A DNA stretch of 64,000 nucleotides, taken from NCBI RefSeq assembly GCF_042663225.1, contig NZ_JBHTAA010000015.1, positions 74,145 to 138,144 of the forward strand, in the 5' to 3' direction. Of the stretch, positions 17,945 to 25,868 are shown in pieces. Below the pieces are notes generated by a model. The model had not been told where the DNA came from, did not search any database, and saw nothing but the letters and a program-made list of their open reading frames with translations. Every line of letters begins with the position of its first letter. The stretch's first letter is position 1. The stretch comes from Haloferax namakaokahaiae. GTDB taxonomy: Archaea; Halobacteriota; Halobacteria; Halobacteriales; Haloferacaceae. The position numbers were made by a program, and so were the translations under genes.

Positions 17945-19036
17945 ATGACATTAGAAATTAGAGAACTAGATGCAAGCCAGCACGAAGAGTGGGACAGCTA
18001 CGTCGCACGCTCTCCCGATGCTGGACTCTTCCATCAGTATCACGCACTCACGGTGCAGGCCACGTACTCGAACGCGGTGTTGCACCCACTCGTTGGGTTC
18101 AACGGCAACGAGCCGGTTGGCCTGTTTCCTATCTTCGAGGTCGAAAAAGGACCGTTCAAAGCGGCCTTCTCGCCGCCTCCGGACATCCGGGTAACGTACC
18201 TCGGTCCGGCCATGCTGGACATGGGGAACATGAAAGCTCGCAAGGTAGAACAGCTCCGAACGGAGTTCATCGAAGGCTGCGACGAGTGGGTCCAACAGGC
18301 GTTCAGTCCGCAGTACACACACATCCGGACGAACGGGTCCTACGACGATATGCGGCCGTTCATCTGGGGCGGCTGTGACGCCGAACCGAAGTACACCTAC
18401 CTCGTCGATTTGCGCCCCGACGAAGACGACCTGCTGATGTCGTTCAGCCGAAACGCGCGCCGAAACATCCGCGACGGCCGCAAGTTCGCACAGAACATCA
18501 GTATCGGCGGCGTCGAAGCGCTCCGCGCGATCGTCGAGCAGGTCCGGGGGCGATACGAAGAACAGGACGAGTACTTCGGCATCCCCACGAACTTCGTCGT
18601 GGACCTGTACGAGGGTCTCCCGGAGGGGCAAATCAAGCCCTACGTCTTCCGGGACGGCGACGAGTTCGTCGGCGGTATCATCGCCCTCGACTACGGCGAC
18701 AGAGTCTACCGCTGGCAAGGCGGCGTCAAGACGGAAAACGACGTTGACGGCCAGATAAACGACAACCTCGACTGGCGCGTGATGGTGGACGCGAAAGCCA
18801 ACGGCAAGTCGTGGTACGACCTCGTGGGGGCCAACAATCCGCGACTCAACGGCTACAAGAGCAAGTTCAACCCGACGCTCGCAATGCACTACCAAGTCGA
18901 ACACGGGTCGATGTTGGCCAAAGCCGCCGCCCACGTGTACAAGCGCACGCTCACGCCGCTCGTCACGCCCAACGGAGCGACACACCGACCGCCGCCGATA
19001 GCGGCGATGGAGACTCTCTACAAGCGGTTTCACTGA
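17945..19036 (+). CDS. FemAB/BioF2-like GNAT acyltransferase, copy 1
   Basis: A 363-residue protein with a double-GNAT (FemABX/PF13480-like) layout: SPDAGLFHQYHALTVQATYS early, FSRNARRNIRDGRKFAQNIS (residues about 165-185) with the conserved basic helix, and NPRLNGYKSKFNP near the end. FemABX enzymes transfer aminoacyl groups to peptidoglycan precursors, but archaea lack that substrate, so related members probably acylate glycans or lipids. It shares its architecture with the next gene, suggesting a tandem duplication. Context points to modification of the polysaccharide made upstream. Confidence 0.75.
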   Translation: MTLEIRELDASQHEEWDSYVARSPDAGLFHQYHALTVQATYSNAVLHPLVGFNGNEPVGLFPIFEVEKGPFKAAFSPPPDIRVTYLGPAMLDMGNMKARKVEQLRTEFIEGCDEWVQQAFSPQYTHIRTNGSYDDMRPFIWGGCDAEPKYTYLVDLRPDEDDLLMSFSRNARRNIRDGRKFAQNISIGGVEALRAIVEQVRGRYEEQDEYFGIPTNFVVDLYEGLPEGQIKPYVFRDGDEFVGGIIALDYGDRVYRWQGGVKTENDVDGQINDNLDWRVMVDAKANGKSWYDLVGANNPRLNGYKSKFNPTLAMHYQVEHGSMLAKAAAHVYKRTLTPLVTPNGATHRPPPIAAMETLYKRFH

Positions 19037-19090
19037 CGCTTCCCCACACCGAACAGCCCACACCGAACGAACACTACCGACACACAACAC

Positions 19091-20119
19091 ATGACAAACT
19101 TACGAATCGAACGGATGAGCCTCGACGAATGGGACGCAGCACTGCCGAAGACCGGCTTCGAGGTGTTTCACACCGCGGCGTTTCTCGACGCAATCGACCA
19201 GCACTTCGACGGAGAGATGCACCTCTACGGCGGGTTCAAAGGCGACCACCCGGTCGCACTGATGCCGGCGTTCGTTCGAAAGACGCCGCTCGGTCGAATG
19301 GTGGTCTCGCCGCCCCCCTCGATGTCGATTCCGTTCATCGGCCCGATCGTGATGCCGAACAGTCCGAAACAGAGCGCCTACGAATCGATAAACAAGGACT
19401 TCACCGAGAAGATTATCGACGAACTCGACGTTCGGAATACGAGAACGTTCGTGCGACTCCTCTGTTCGCCCGACTACGCGGACCCGCGCCCCCTCGAATG
19501 GTCCGGGTTGACGCTCAAGCCCTCGTTTACGTACCGCATCAACGTCACGTCGCTCGACGACGTGAACAGCGGGTTCAGCCGCAGTTTGCGGCGCGAAATC
19601 AAGCAGGCGAGAGACCTCGATGTGACCGTCTCTGTCGAAGGCATCGAGGGCGCACACGACGTGTACAACGACGTCGTCTCGCGCTACGACGAACAGGACG
19701 AACCCTTCACGATGCCCTGGGAGTTCGTCGAGACGGTGGTCGAAAACCTCGGTGATAGGTGCCGAACGTACGTCGCCCGCGACCCCGACGGCAACTATCT
19801 GAGCGGCATCATCGTGCCGTTCTCGAACGAGGCGGCTTACTACTGGCTCGGCGGCGCGCGAGCGGTCTACGAGAACGTGAGTATCAACAACCTCCTCCAC
19901 TGGACGATTCTCGAAGACATCGCCACCGACGAGGACCTCGAGTCGGTCACGAAGTACGACCTCGTCGGCGCGAACACCGAGCGTCTGTGCGACTACAAGT
20001 CGAAGTTCGGCGGCGACCTCGTTCCCTACTACGTGGCCGAGTCGGCCGGGACGAGCATGACGATTGCCAAGCGCACCTACCAACTGCTCAACAGCTCGAA
20101 AATTCCGCTCCCAAAGTAG
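19091..20119 (+). CDS. FemAB/BioF2-like GNAT acyltransferase, copy 2
   Basis: A 342-residue paralogue of the upstream gene. The same landmarks appear in order: TGFEVFHTAAFLDAIDQHF, FSRSLRREIKQARDLDV, SRYDEQDEPF, and NTERLCDYKSKFGGDLVPYY. The shared elements (FSR.(L/A)RR.I, YKSKF) point to duplication and divergence. It starts 54 bases after the first copy, likely in the same transcript. The transferred group and acceptor are unknown. It is the last gene of the glycan locus on this strand. Confidence 0.75.
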   Translation: MTNLRIERMSLDEWDAALPKTGFEVFHTAAFLDAIDQHFDGEMHLYGGFKGDHPVALMPAFVRKTPLGRMVVSPPPSMSIPFIGPIVMPNSPKQSAYESINKDFTEKIIDELDVRNTRTFVRLLCSPDYADPRPLEWSGLTLKPSFTYRINVTSLDDVNSGFSRSLRREIKQARDLDVTVSVEGIEGAHDVYNDVVSRYDEQDEPFTMPWEFVETVVENLGDRCRTYVARDPDGNYLSGIIVPFSNEAAYYWLGGARAVYENVSINNLLHWTILEDIATDEDLESVTKYDLVGANTERLCDYKSKFGGDLVPYYVAESAGTSMTIAKRTYQLLNSSKIPLPK

Positions 20120-20165
20120 TGTCGCGGGTGGCGGGTCGGTGGCGGCGATAGCCGCTGGTGCGTCA

Positions 20166-20229
20166 GACCGCGAGTAGGTGGGACCGCGGGTACGTGAGGC
20201 CGCGAGTAGGTGGGACCGCAGGTACGTGA
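20166..20229. repeat. Two tandem 32-bp direct repeats
   Basis: Copies at 20166-20197 and 20198-20229 differ at two positions. They lie after the glycan locus and before the 3' end of the minus-strand regulator, in a non-coding gap. No function is evident. Confidence 0.75.
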
Positions 20230-20272
20230 GTTTCAGACGTTCGAACGAGTGCGGAAACGCCGAGTGCGGACG

Positions 20273-20572
20273 TCAGGCCATCTCCTGCGTTTCGATTATC
20301 TTCCAGACGCTCTCGGCGTCGCCGGTGATGCCGTAGACGCGACCTTTCTTCCGCTGCTCGGAGACGAGGAGCGTGACGAGCGAGCGGTTTCGAAGCTCCT
20401 GGAGTGCGCGCGAGACGTGCGCGATGGTGCTGTTCGAATCGGCCGCGATTTGCGACGGTGTCGCGGGTCCGCGGACCAATCGGTCGAGGACGGTCACGCG
20501 GTACTGTGAACTGATGATGTAGCCGACCTCGTCCCACGGGACGTCGTCGGTCATTCCATAGCTAGTGCTCAT
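20273..20572 (-). CDS. Winged-helix (ArsR/MarR-like) transcription regulator
   Basis: A 99-residue protein that could also start at the ATG at 20554 (MTDDVPWDEV), which is the more usual-looking N-terminus. A winged helix-turn-helix spans residues about 20-85: ISSQYRVTVLDRLVRGPATP (helices 1-2), SQIAADSNSTIAHVSRALQE (recognition region), and RKKGRVYGITGDAE (wing). No effector domain is present. It faces away from the glycan locus, and its target is unknown; autoregulation or control of that locus are possibilities only. Confidence 0.78.
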   Translation of the reverse strand: MSTSYGMTDDVPWDEVGYIISSQYRVTVLDRLVRGPATPSQIAADSNSTIAHVSRALQELRNRSLVTLLVSEQRKKGRVYGITGDAESVWKIIETQEMA

Positions 20573-21106
20573 ACGGGGGACACCTCGCGTACGGTCGGTG
20601 GCTGTGCAGTCGGCAGTCCGAACGCTACTGACGGTGTGTCTCCACGTGCATTATACGACTGTTCGAAATTCATGATAGTGGATGTACTGCGCAATCGGTC
20701 GGATGCGCGGGCAACGGCAATCCGGTATGCGGCGCTCGACGTAACCCGCGAACTGCAGGGTAGCGAGCCAATGGGGCAGATGCGATACCGAACCGGGTAC
20801 GAACCCATGGGGGTGTCGAAGAGTTCCATAGGTATCGGTTTAACGGCAGATTAACCGGCCAAATGACAGGAATTCCGGTCTTCGGCCACATCCGTCCGTA
20901 GCTCATTCAATTCATTAGTACGAAGTTAATTACATAAAGTCATCGTTGTAAATATGTTCAGAGATTACTGAAAATCACAGTATCGTGAATGACGTGACTT
21001 CGTGAACGACGTGGCTTCGTGAGCGTCGAGACTCGTCTCTCGGGTCGTTCAGACCGAACGTCGTCCCTCAAGTATCCCGTCGGAGACCGAACGAAGAGTG
21101 AGAAGT
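20573..21106. other. Intergenic region upstream of the winged-helix gene
   Basis: About 530 bases. A small minus-strand frame (20569-20829, 86 codons) overlaps the regulator start by ATGA, but its Ser/Arg/Pro-rich composition is unlike a haloarchaeal protein, so it is not called. AT-rich DNA around 20865-20990 likely contains the promoter of whatever is transcribed here. Short direct repeats occur at 20991-21024. Confidence 0.4.
20991..21024. repeat. Two tandem 17-bp direct repeats
   Basis: GACGTGACTTCGTGAAC and GACGTGGCTTCGTGAGC sit back to back with two mismatches, in non-coding DNA. Function unknown. Confidence 0.65.
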
Positions 21107-21259
21107 TTACTCGTCCCCGATGAATGTATCGCGGCGATACCGGCAGTGTTCGCAGAAGAACTGTGCGATTCCGGCGGGTTGCATCCCGCTGAACAGTAAT
21201 TCCTCGCCGCAATCAGGGCACCACTCTGGACTGAGGTCCTGTGGTCGATTCACGTCCAT
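21107..21259 (-). CDS. Small zinc-ribbon protein
   Basis: A 50-residue protein from the ATG at 21259 (MDVNRPQDLS). Two CxxC knuckles, WCPDCG and FCEHCR, are 20-odd residues apart, a classic zinc ribbon. Such mini zinc-finger proteins are abundant in haloarchaea and mostly uncharacterised; nucleic acid or protein binding is plausible. A longer in-frame start exists at 21325, but that extension overlaps the promoter region of surE and does not look protein-like. Confidence 0.6.
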   Translation of the reverse strand: MDVNRPQDLSPEWCPDCGEELLFSGMQPAGIAQFFCEHCRYRRDTFIGDE

Positions 21260-21406
21260 ACCACGCACATATGTGTGAGGAACTATCACACTATCGATTT
21301 TCCGTAGACGATCATGATGAATCAATGTCGAATTAGTCGTGAACGAAGAAACGGAATGTCGTTCGTTCCGGAACGACTACCACCCCCGCAGTGGACCATC
21401 CACGAG

Positions 21407-22276
21407 ATGAGCGACATGCCCCTCCAGATACTCCTCACGAACGACGACGGCATCGACGCTCCGGGTCTCGCAGCGATGCGCGAAGAGTTGACCGCCGTCG
21501 GCGAGGTGACCGTCATCGCACCCGCCGAAAACCAGAGCGGCGTCGGCCGCGCTCGAAACGAGTTCGCCGTTCGCCGAGAACACCCCTGGGGCTACGCACT
21601 CGACGGGACGCCGGCGGACTGTACCGCCTACGGGCTTCGCGGACTCGACACCGACTTCGATATCGTCGTCTCCGGCATCAACGACGGCCCGAACGCGGGA
21701 AACTACGTCGTCGGTCGGTCGGGAACGGTCGGCGCGGGTATCGAAGCCGCCTTCCTCGGAACGCCAGCGATTGCCGTCTCCAGTTACCACGCGCGTGATT
21801 TCTTCTGCCACCCGCCCGAAGAGTACGACTTTTCGCGGCCCGCGCGAATCGCATGTGCGCTCCTCGAACGAGTGGCCGGGACCAGCGTCTTCGGCGACGT
21901 CGGTCTGTTGAACGTCAACGCACCAATCGACGTTCCGCAACCTCGAATGCGCGTGACCGAACCGCTCGCCGACTACGACCAGCACGTTGACCACCACGAG
22001 AGCACGACACTCCTCCCGGACGGCGATACCGACCGGCAACTGGACGACGACGAGACGCTCGTGCGACTTCGTGACGTGTCGTGGCCCGAAACGGTCGGCT
22101 ACGAGAACCCGTTCCCGCCCCGCGACGAGCACCGCGAGCGCTATCCTGTCGGGACGGACCGGAGGGCGATGGTCGATGGCGAAGTGAGCGTCTCGCCGCT
22201 GTCGGTCCACCACGGCCACGCCGAGTCGCAGACGCTCGCGGGAATCGTCGATAGCCTCTCCGAGTTCGTCGAATAA
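21407..22276 (+). CDS. surE: 5'/3'-nucleotidase SurE
   Basis: A 289-residue protein from the ATG at 21407 (MSDMPLQILL); the ATG at 21416 is equally possible. The family signature LLTNDDGIDAPGL with the two metal-binding Asp residues is present, then APAENQSGVG and VSGINDGPNAG. SurE hydrolyses nucleoside monophosphates with a divalent metal. The C-terminal part (residues about 190-289) is more variable, as usual. No operon partners; a gap with GC-rich repeats separates it from msrA. Confidence 0.9.
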   Translation: MSDMPLQILLTNDDGIDAPGLAAMREELTAVGEVTVIAPAENQSGVGRARNEFAVRREHPWGYALDGTPADCTAYGLRGLDTDFDIVVSGINDGPNAGNYVVGRSGTVGAGIEAAFLGTPAIAVSSYHARDFFCHPPEEYDFSRPARIACALLERVAGTSVFGDVGLLNVNAPIDVPQPRMRVTEPLADYDQHVDHHESTTLLPDGDTDRQLDDDETLVRLRDVSWPETVGYENPFPPRDEHRERYPVGTDRRAMVDGEVSVSPLSVHHGHAESQTLAGIVDSLSEFVE

Positions 22277-22345
22277 CGCGCTCGACTCCGGCGAGAGATG
22301 TCGTCGCGGGCGTCTGTTCTTCGGGGGAACTGGTCCGGCAAACTG

Positions 22346-22390
22346 TATCCGTCGTACCGGCCGGGTATCGTGTCCGTCGTACCGGCCGGG
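22346..22390. repeat. GC-rich direct repeat between surE and msrA
   Basis: The 18-base word TCCGTCGTACCGGCCGGG occurs at about 22348-22365 and 22373-22390, period 25. Each copy contains the self-complementary CCGGCCGG, which could form a hairpin after surE. A terminator role is unproven. Confidence 0.6.
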
Positions 22391-22437
22391 ACTGCCCCCG
22401 CCGCGGTGCTTTACTCTTCGGCGACGTAACGTGACGT

Positions 22438-22986
22438 ATGAGTACGGAAACTGCGACGTTCGGCGGTGGGTGTTTCTGGTGTATCGAGGCGGCGTTCAAA
22501 GAACTCGACGGTGTCTCAGCGGTCACCTCGGGGTACGCGGGCGGCGACGTACCGAATCCAAGTTACAAGGAAGTCTGCAACGGGACGACCGGCCACGCGG
22601 AGGTCGTCCAAGTCGAGTTCGACACGTCGGTCCTCGAGTACGAAGACCTGCTCGAAGTGTTCTTTACCGTCCACGACCCGACCACCGTAGACCGTCAGGG
22701 TCCAGACGTGGGGAGTCAGTACCGGTCGGCGGTCTACACGCACGACGACGAACAGCAAGCGGTAGCCGACTCGTTCGTCGAAGCGTTGGAGACCGCGGGT
22801 GCGTTCGACAGCCCTATCGTCACCGAAATCGAACCGCTCGAAACCTTCTACGAGGCGGAAGACTACCACCAAGACTACTTCGAGAAGAACCCGAACCAAC
22901 CCTACTGCGTCATCAACGTGACACCGAAAATAAAGAAAGTGCGCGAGAAGTTCGCCGACAAGACGAAACCCTCGCCGTCGAACTAA
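22438..22986 (+). CDS. msrA: Peptide-methionine (S)-S-oxide reductase MsrA
   Basis: A 182-residue protein with the catalytic motif GGGCFWC at residues 9-15 (Cys12), then YAGGDVPNPSY, GHAEVVQVEFD, and GSQYRSAVY. It repairs methionine-S-sulfoxide in proteins or free methionine using thioredoxin-type reductants. Length and motifs are normal and complete. It marks the left border of the origin/partition region: the first origin-type repeat lies only about 30 bases after its stop. Confidence 0.95.
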   Translation: MSTETATFGGGCFWCIEAAFKELDGVSAVTSGYAGGDVPNPSYKEVCNGTTGHAEVVQVEFDTSVLEYEDLLEVFFTVHDPTTVDRQGPDVGSQYRSAVYTHDDEQQAVADSFVEALETAGAFDSPIVTEIEPLETFYEAEDYHQDYFEKNPNQPYCVINVTPKIKKVREKFADKTKPSPSN

Positions 22987-23016
22987 CCAGTAGGTGGCAG
23001 GGGTGGTGACCGAACC

Positions 23017-23034
23017 AACACCACTCTGTCCGGA
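23017..23034 (-). repeat. Origin-type repeat, copy 1 (reverse, degenerate)
   Basis: AACACCACTCTGTCCG, lacking the final CTGTT of the family. It is the leftmost copy. Confidence 0.6.
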
Positions 23035-23078
23035 GTAAAAGCGCGAGAGAACCGAACTTCGAGCCGTTTTTTAGACAT

Positions 23079-23168
23079 CCACAGATTCCACACATTCTAC
23101 AATTTCTATACAAGCAGTGTCGTTCTACACGACCAGTGTTCACACAGTGTAGAATTTGTGGACTGTGG
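23079..23168. repeat. Long inverted repeat upstream of parA
   Basis: The left arm at 23079-23101 (CCACAGATTCCACACATTC...) pairs imperfectly with the right arm at 23148-23168 (TGTAGAATTTGTGGACTGTG...). Arms are about 21-23 bases, loop about 46. Candidate binding site for a partition protein. Confidence 0.7.
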
Positions 23169-23384
23169 CAGCTGTGCGAACACGAGGACAATCACTACCT
23201 GGGCTTTCGAGACGGCGTACGGAGTCCAGTACGAGTTCGAAACGGTGAATCGAACGAAACGTCGCTCGACGGGAAGAATTGAAAACAGCTCACGCTGTGA
23301 AAACATCGGACGTGGTAGACACAGCGAAGAAATCGAACACAGTCCACACTATTGAAAATTCGAACACAGTTCGAGAAGTGTGAA

Positions 23385-23400
23385 AATTGTAAAAATTGTA
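23385..23400. repeat. AT-rich 16-mer shared with 61964-61979
   Basis: AATTGTAAAAATTGTA, itself two AATTGTA words ten bases apart. The identical 16-mer occurs once more in the window at 61964. Confidence 0.75.
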
Positions 23401-23694
23401 GAAATAGCGCGTTTTGGACGACGCCAATCCTCGGAGAAAAGCGGGAGTGAGCGAGAAGAGGGCGAAAAGAGAGCGAGAAGAGGGCGATTGTCGGTAGTTT
23501 GGGACCGCAACCACAGAGACCGTTTGCAAATTCCGAAATTTCCACAAATTCTGGAAAGTTGGCAAATTTCACAACGTCTCAACTGCCTAAAAGTCGTGAA
23601 CAATATTATGTAGTATGGTGCAGTACGCCAGTTTAGACCCCCATGCCTACACAGTCCACCCATCGAGAACATCCCGAATGGTCCAAGCACTGTG

Positions 23695-23710
23695 AAAATT
23701 GTACAATTTT
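23695..23710. promoter_or_regulatory. Perfect 16-bp palindrome before parA
   Basis: AAAATTGTACAATTTT ends 40 bases before the parA start. A perfect dyad in this position is a good candidate operator for ParA or its partner. Confidence 0.6.
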
Positions 23711-23750
23711 TAAAAACTCCACACTGTTCCCCACACAGGGGGGTCGATAA

Positions 23751-24575
23751 GTGTCACGAGCAGTCAGCGTTTCACTCCAGAAGGGCGGCGTCGGAAAGAC
23801 GACTATCGCCATCAATCTCGCAGATGCGCTCGCAGCCCGCGAAAACGACGTATTGCTCATCGACCTCGACCAACAGGGGAACGCGACCGAAGGTGTCGGG
23901 CTCAAGTCGGCCTACGAATCGGCCGACCAGCATATCGGCGACGTGCTCACGGACGACGACCCACTTGACGTTCGTGAGGTCATTCACACGCGCGATGATT
24001 TCGACGTGTTGCCCGCCCACGTCGATTTGGACGACATCGAAGACCGGGTCCGAAACTCGACGTTCGGAGTGCTGTGGGTCCGCCGGCGAATCATCGAACC
24101 GCTACTCGGCGACGAGTACGACTACGTCGTCATCGACTCGCCACCGAGCCTCGGGCCACTCTCAGATGCTGCGCTCATCGGGACCGGCAACGTCGTCGTC
24201 CCGCTGCTCATGAGCGAACCGAGTGTCAGCGGGTTCGAGCGAATGTACGAACAACAGATCGACCCAATCCGCCGCGAGGTTGACCTCGACATCCTCGCTA
24301 TCGTCCCCAACGACCTCACCGGCAACAACGAAGAGCGACGAATCATCCAGAATCTCGAAGATTCACCGTTCGAACCGTTCCTTCCGAGGTTCGCGCGGTC
24401 GGAACTCTTCGACGATTCGAACTCGAAAGGTCCAGGTATTCGACACCGAATCGCCTTCAGTCGAGCCTGGCGCGACGGGAAGACGCTTCGTGAGTTCGAC
24501 CCCGAGAACGATATGCTCGAACGGCTCGACGAACTCGCGGCAATCGTCGAACGCGGAGGTGTCGAGGATGCCTAA
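23751..24575 (+). CDS. parA: ParA/Soj-type partition ATPase
   Basis: A 274-residue protein with a GTG start at 23751. The deviant Walker A KGGVGKTT is at residues 11-18, Walker A' follows as LLIDLDQQGNAT, and Walker B as YVVIDSPPSLG. ParA ATPases segregate replicons by forming nucleoid-bound gradients with a ParB-like partner and a centromere. It precedes, by an 8-base overlap, a small acidic protein that may be that partner. The neighbouring Orc1 and origin repeats make a plasmid- or chromosome-partition role very likely. Confidence 0.9.
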   Translation: MSRAVSVSLQKGGVGKTTIAINLADALAARENDVLLIDLDQQGNATEGVGLKSAYESADQHIGDVLTDDDPLDVREVIHTRDDFDVLPAHVDLDDIEDRVRNSTFGVLWVRRRIIEPLLGDEYDYVVIDSPPSLGPLSDAALIGTGNVVVPLLMSEPSVSGFERMYEQQIDPIRREVDLDILAIVPNDLTGNNEERRIIQNLEDSPFEPFLPRFARSELFDDSNSKGPGIRHRIAFSRAWRDGKTLREFDPENDMLERLDELAAIVERGGVEDA

Positions 24576-25029
24576 GGAGAATCGGTTTGCCGGTCTCGGT
24601 GATGCAATCGACGACGGCGAAGCAGATCAGCCCGAGGCACCAAGGTCAGAGTCCGAAAGCGTCGCCGATGAAGAAGCCGACCGTTCGGACGAAAGCGACA
24701 AAGAGCTCGAAGACTCGGGGAGCGGCCCAGACAGGACAGAGCAAGCGCCCGAAGGAACCACGACAGACGGAACAACGAAGGACGAGAACGAATCCGAAGT
24801 CCCAGGACCAGCGTTCGAGTTCGAAGCGACGACTGCAAAGAGTATCTACGTCCGCCGCGCGACGCTCGACCAACTGGACGATGCAGAGTTCGAAGTGGAG
24901 TCGCTCCTCCGGAGAGAACACGACATCCGAAACCTGACCGGACGCGAGTTCCACGATGCACTCGTTCGAGTTGCGACCGAATACCCCGACGAGATAGTTG
25001 GCGCAATCCTCGAAACCAGAAACGAGTAG
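24568..25029 (+). CDS. Acidic ParA-linked protein, putative partition partner
   Basis: A 153-residue protein from the ATG at 24568, overlapping the parA stop by eight bases. Residues 1-85 are a disordered Ser/Glu/Asp-rich segment starting MPKENRFAGLGDAID. Residues about 88-153 form a compact helical domain (KSIYVRRATLDQLDDAEFEV ... NLTGREFHDALVRVATEYPD). It is not a classical ParB (no HTH-plus-dimerisation layout), but the coupling suggests it connects ParA to DNA. Family not recognised beyond this; function inferred from position. Confidence 0.75.
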   Translation: MPKENRFAGLGDAIDDGEADQPEAPRSESESVADEEADRSDESDKELEDSGSGPDRTEQAPEGTTTDGTTKDENESEVPGPAFEFEATTAKSIYVRRATLDQLDDAEFEVESLLRREHDIRNLTGREFHDALVRVATEYPDEIVGAILETRNE

Positions 25030-25173
25030 CTCGGGGCGCACGGCACGGACGAACCTATCGAGAACACCACCGCGTCCGTAGTTCTATTGTCAACTTTGGT
25101 GGCCGGTATAGTTGAGAGATGGTAGTCGGAGTGCCGGCTGTGGTCGTCACACCAGGTACAAATGGACCGAGAC

Positions 25174-25191
25174 ACACCACGATGTCCGGAG
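25174..25191 (-). repeat. Origin-type repeat, copy 2 (reverse, degenerate)
   Basis: ACACCACGATGTCCGGAG; the CTGTT end is missing, as in copy 1. Confidence 0.6.
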
Positions 25192-25214
25192 AAAATGAAA
25201 TCGAATCGGCGTAG

Positions 25215-25235
25215 AACAGCGGACAGGATGGTGTT
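25215..25235 (+). repeat. Origin-type repeat, copy 3 (forward)
   Basis: AACAGCGGACA, GGA, TGGTGTT: full match to the family consensus with spacer GGA. Confidence 0.85.
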
Positions 25236-25270
25236 AGGCTACAGCGGTGGTCGCTGTCTCGAGAGAGCAG

Positions 25271-25372
25271 TGGAAGAAAAGTTGTAGAAAGAAAGCGGTG
25301 GAGAGAAAGTGGTGGAAGAAAAGTTGTGGAGAGAAAGCGGTGAAAGGAAGCGGTGAAGAGAAAGAGCAGACA
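25271..25372. repeat. Polypurine repeat tract in the origin
   Basis: About 100 bases of almost pure purine with scattered T on the plus strand. TGGAAGAAAAGTTGT recurs at 25271 and 25313 (42-base period), and AAGCGGTG recurs at about 25293, 25335 and 25349. Strand asymmetry of this kind can ease unwinding or bind a protein; function here is unproven. Confidence 0.7.
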
Positions 25373-25478
25373 GCGTTCTCGAAGGTACGCAACAGGCTCG
25401 GATGATTCTGAGACCATCTGTCTCGGAGTCAACTGCTACGACGAGTCGTGTTGCGCAACTCGAACGAGAGAGACACAG

Positions 25479-25498
25479 ACACCACATTGTCCGCTGTT
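25479..25498 (-). repeat. Origin-type repeat, copy 4 (reverse)
   Basis: ACACCACATTGTCCGCTGTT: full-length reverse copy. Confidence 0.85.
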
Positions 25499-25607
25499 CT
25501 CGTCACGAAAGAGGGTCGTCGGTGTGAGAATAGCTGGCGACTGTTCGAACTGAGGAGAATTGCTACCGCTCTCGAGTGCTCGGGAGGTGAAGATGGGGGG
25601 GACACTC

Positions 25608-25627
25608 ACACCACTTTGTCCGCTGTT
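25608..25627 (-). repeat. Origin-type repeat, copy 5 (reverse)
   Basis: ACACCACTTTGTCCGCTGTT. A run of six G lies about ten bases upstream (agatGGGGGG), recalling the G-strings of haloarchaeal origin boxes. It borders the AT-rich element on the left. Confidence 0.85.
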
Positions 25628-25699
25628 CTCACGGTGAGAGTGTAGGGGGTGTCAGTGTGCCGGAAACGATTGCCGCGACCGACGGAGAGCAAAGATAGT

Positions 25700-25800
25700 C
25701 ATCAACCAAAACCACCTTTCATTCTCTTGTATTAATTCTATTACGGATTTGGTTGAACAGTGAATGTATTAAATCTTTTCTTATTACTAAACCAACAAAC
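25700..25800. other. AT-rich candidate duplex unwinding element
   Basis: An uninterrupted AT-rich stretch containing TATTAATTCTATTACGG and TATTAAATCTTTTCTTATTA, flanked by oppositely oriented origin repeats. A nine-base inverted repeat (TCAACCAAA at 25702, TTTGGTTGA at 25748) lies within it. Assigned from composition and position. Confidence 0.65.
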
Positions 25801-25829
25801 GACCCACCCCCCACACCTTCGAGACCAAC

Positions 25830-25850
25830 AACAGCGGACAAAGTGGAGGG
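25830..25850 (+). repeat. Origin-type repeat, copy 6 (forward)
   Basis: AACAGCGGACAAAGTGG followed by a G-rich string and GTGT. It borders the AT-rich element on the right. Confidence 0.8.
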
Positions 25851-25868
25851 GGTGTGTTCACCGTGTTG

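Larger units (their letters stand above)
22987..23750. other. AT-rich repeat region upstream of parA (candidate centromere/operator)
   Basis: About 760 non-coding bases, conspicuously AT-rich for this genome. Related words recur in both orientations: TTCCACACATTCTAC (23085), TGTAGAATTTGTGGAC (23148), AATTGTAAAAATTGTA (23385), AATTTCCACAAATTC (about 23537), and AAAATTGTACAATTTT (23695). Position directly before a ParA gene fits a parS-like site or an autoregulatory operator. One origin-type repeat lies at its left end (23017). Confidence 0.55.

Noticed and set aside
20569..20829. 86-codon minus-strand frame overlapping the winged-helix start by ATGA
   Set aside because: The overlap is tempting, but the product is Ser/Arg/Pro-rich, not acidic, and has no recognisable feature; kept only as a remark on the gap.
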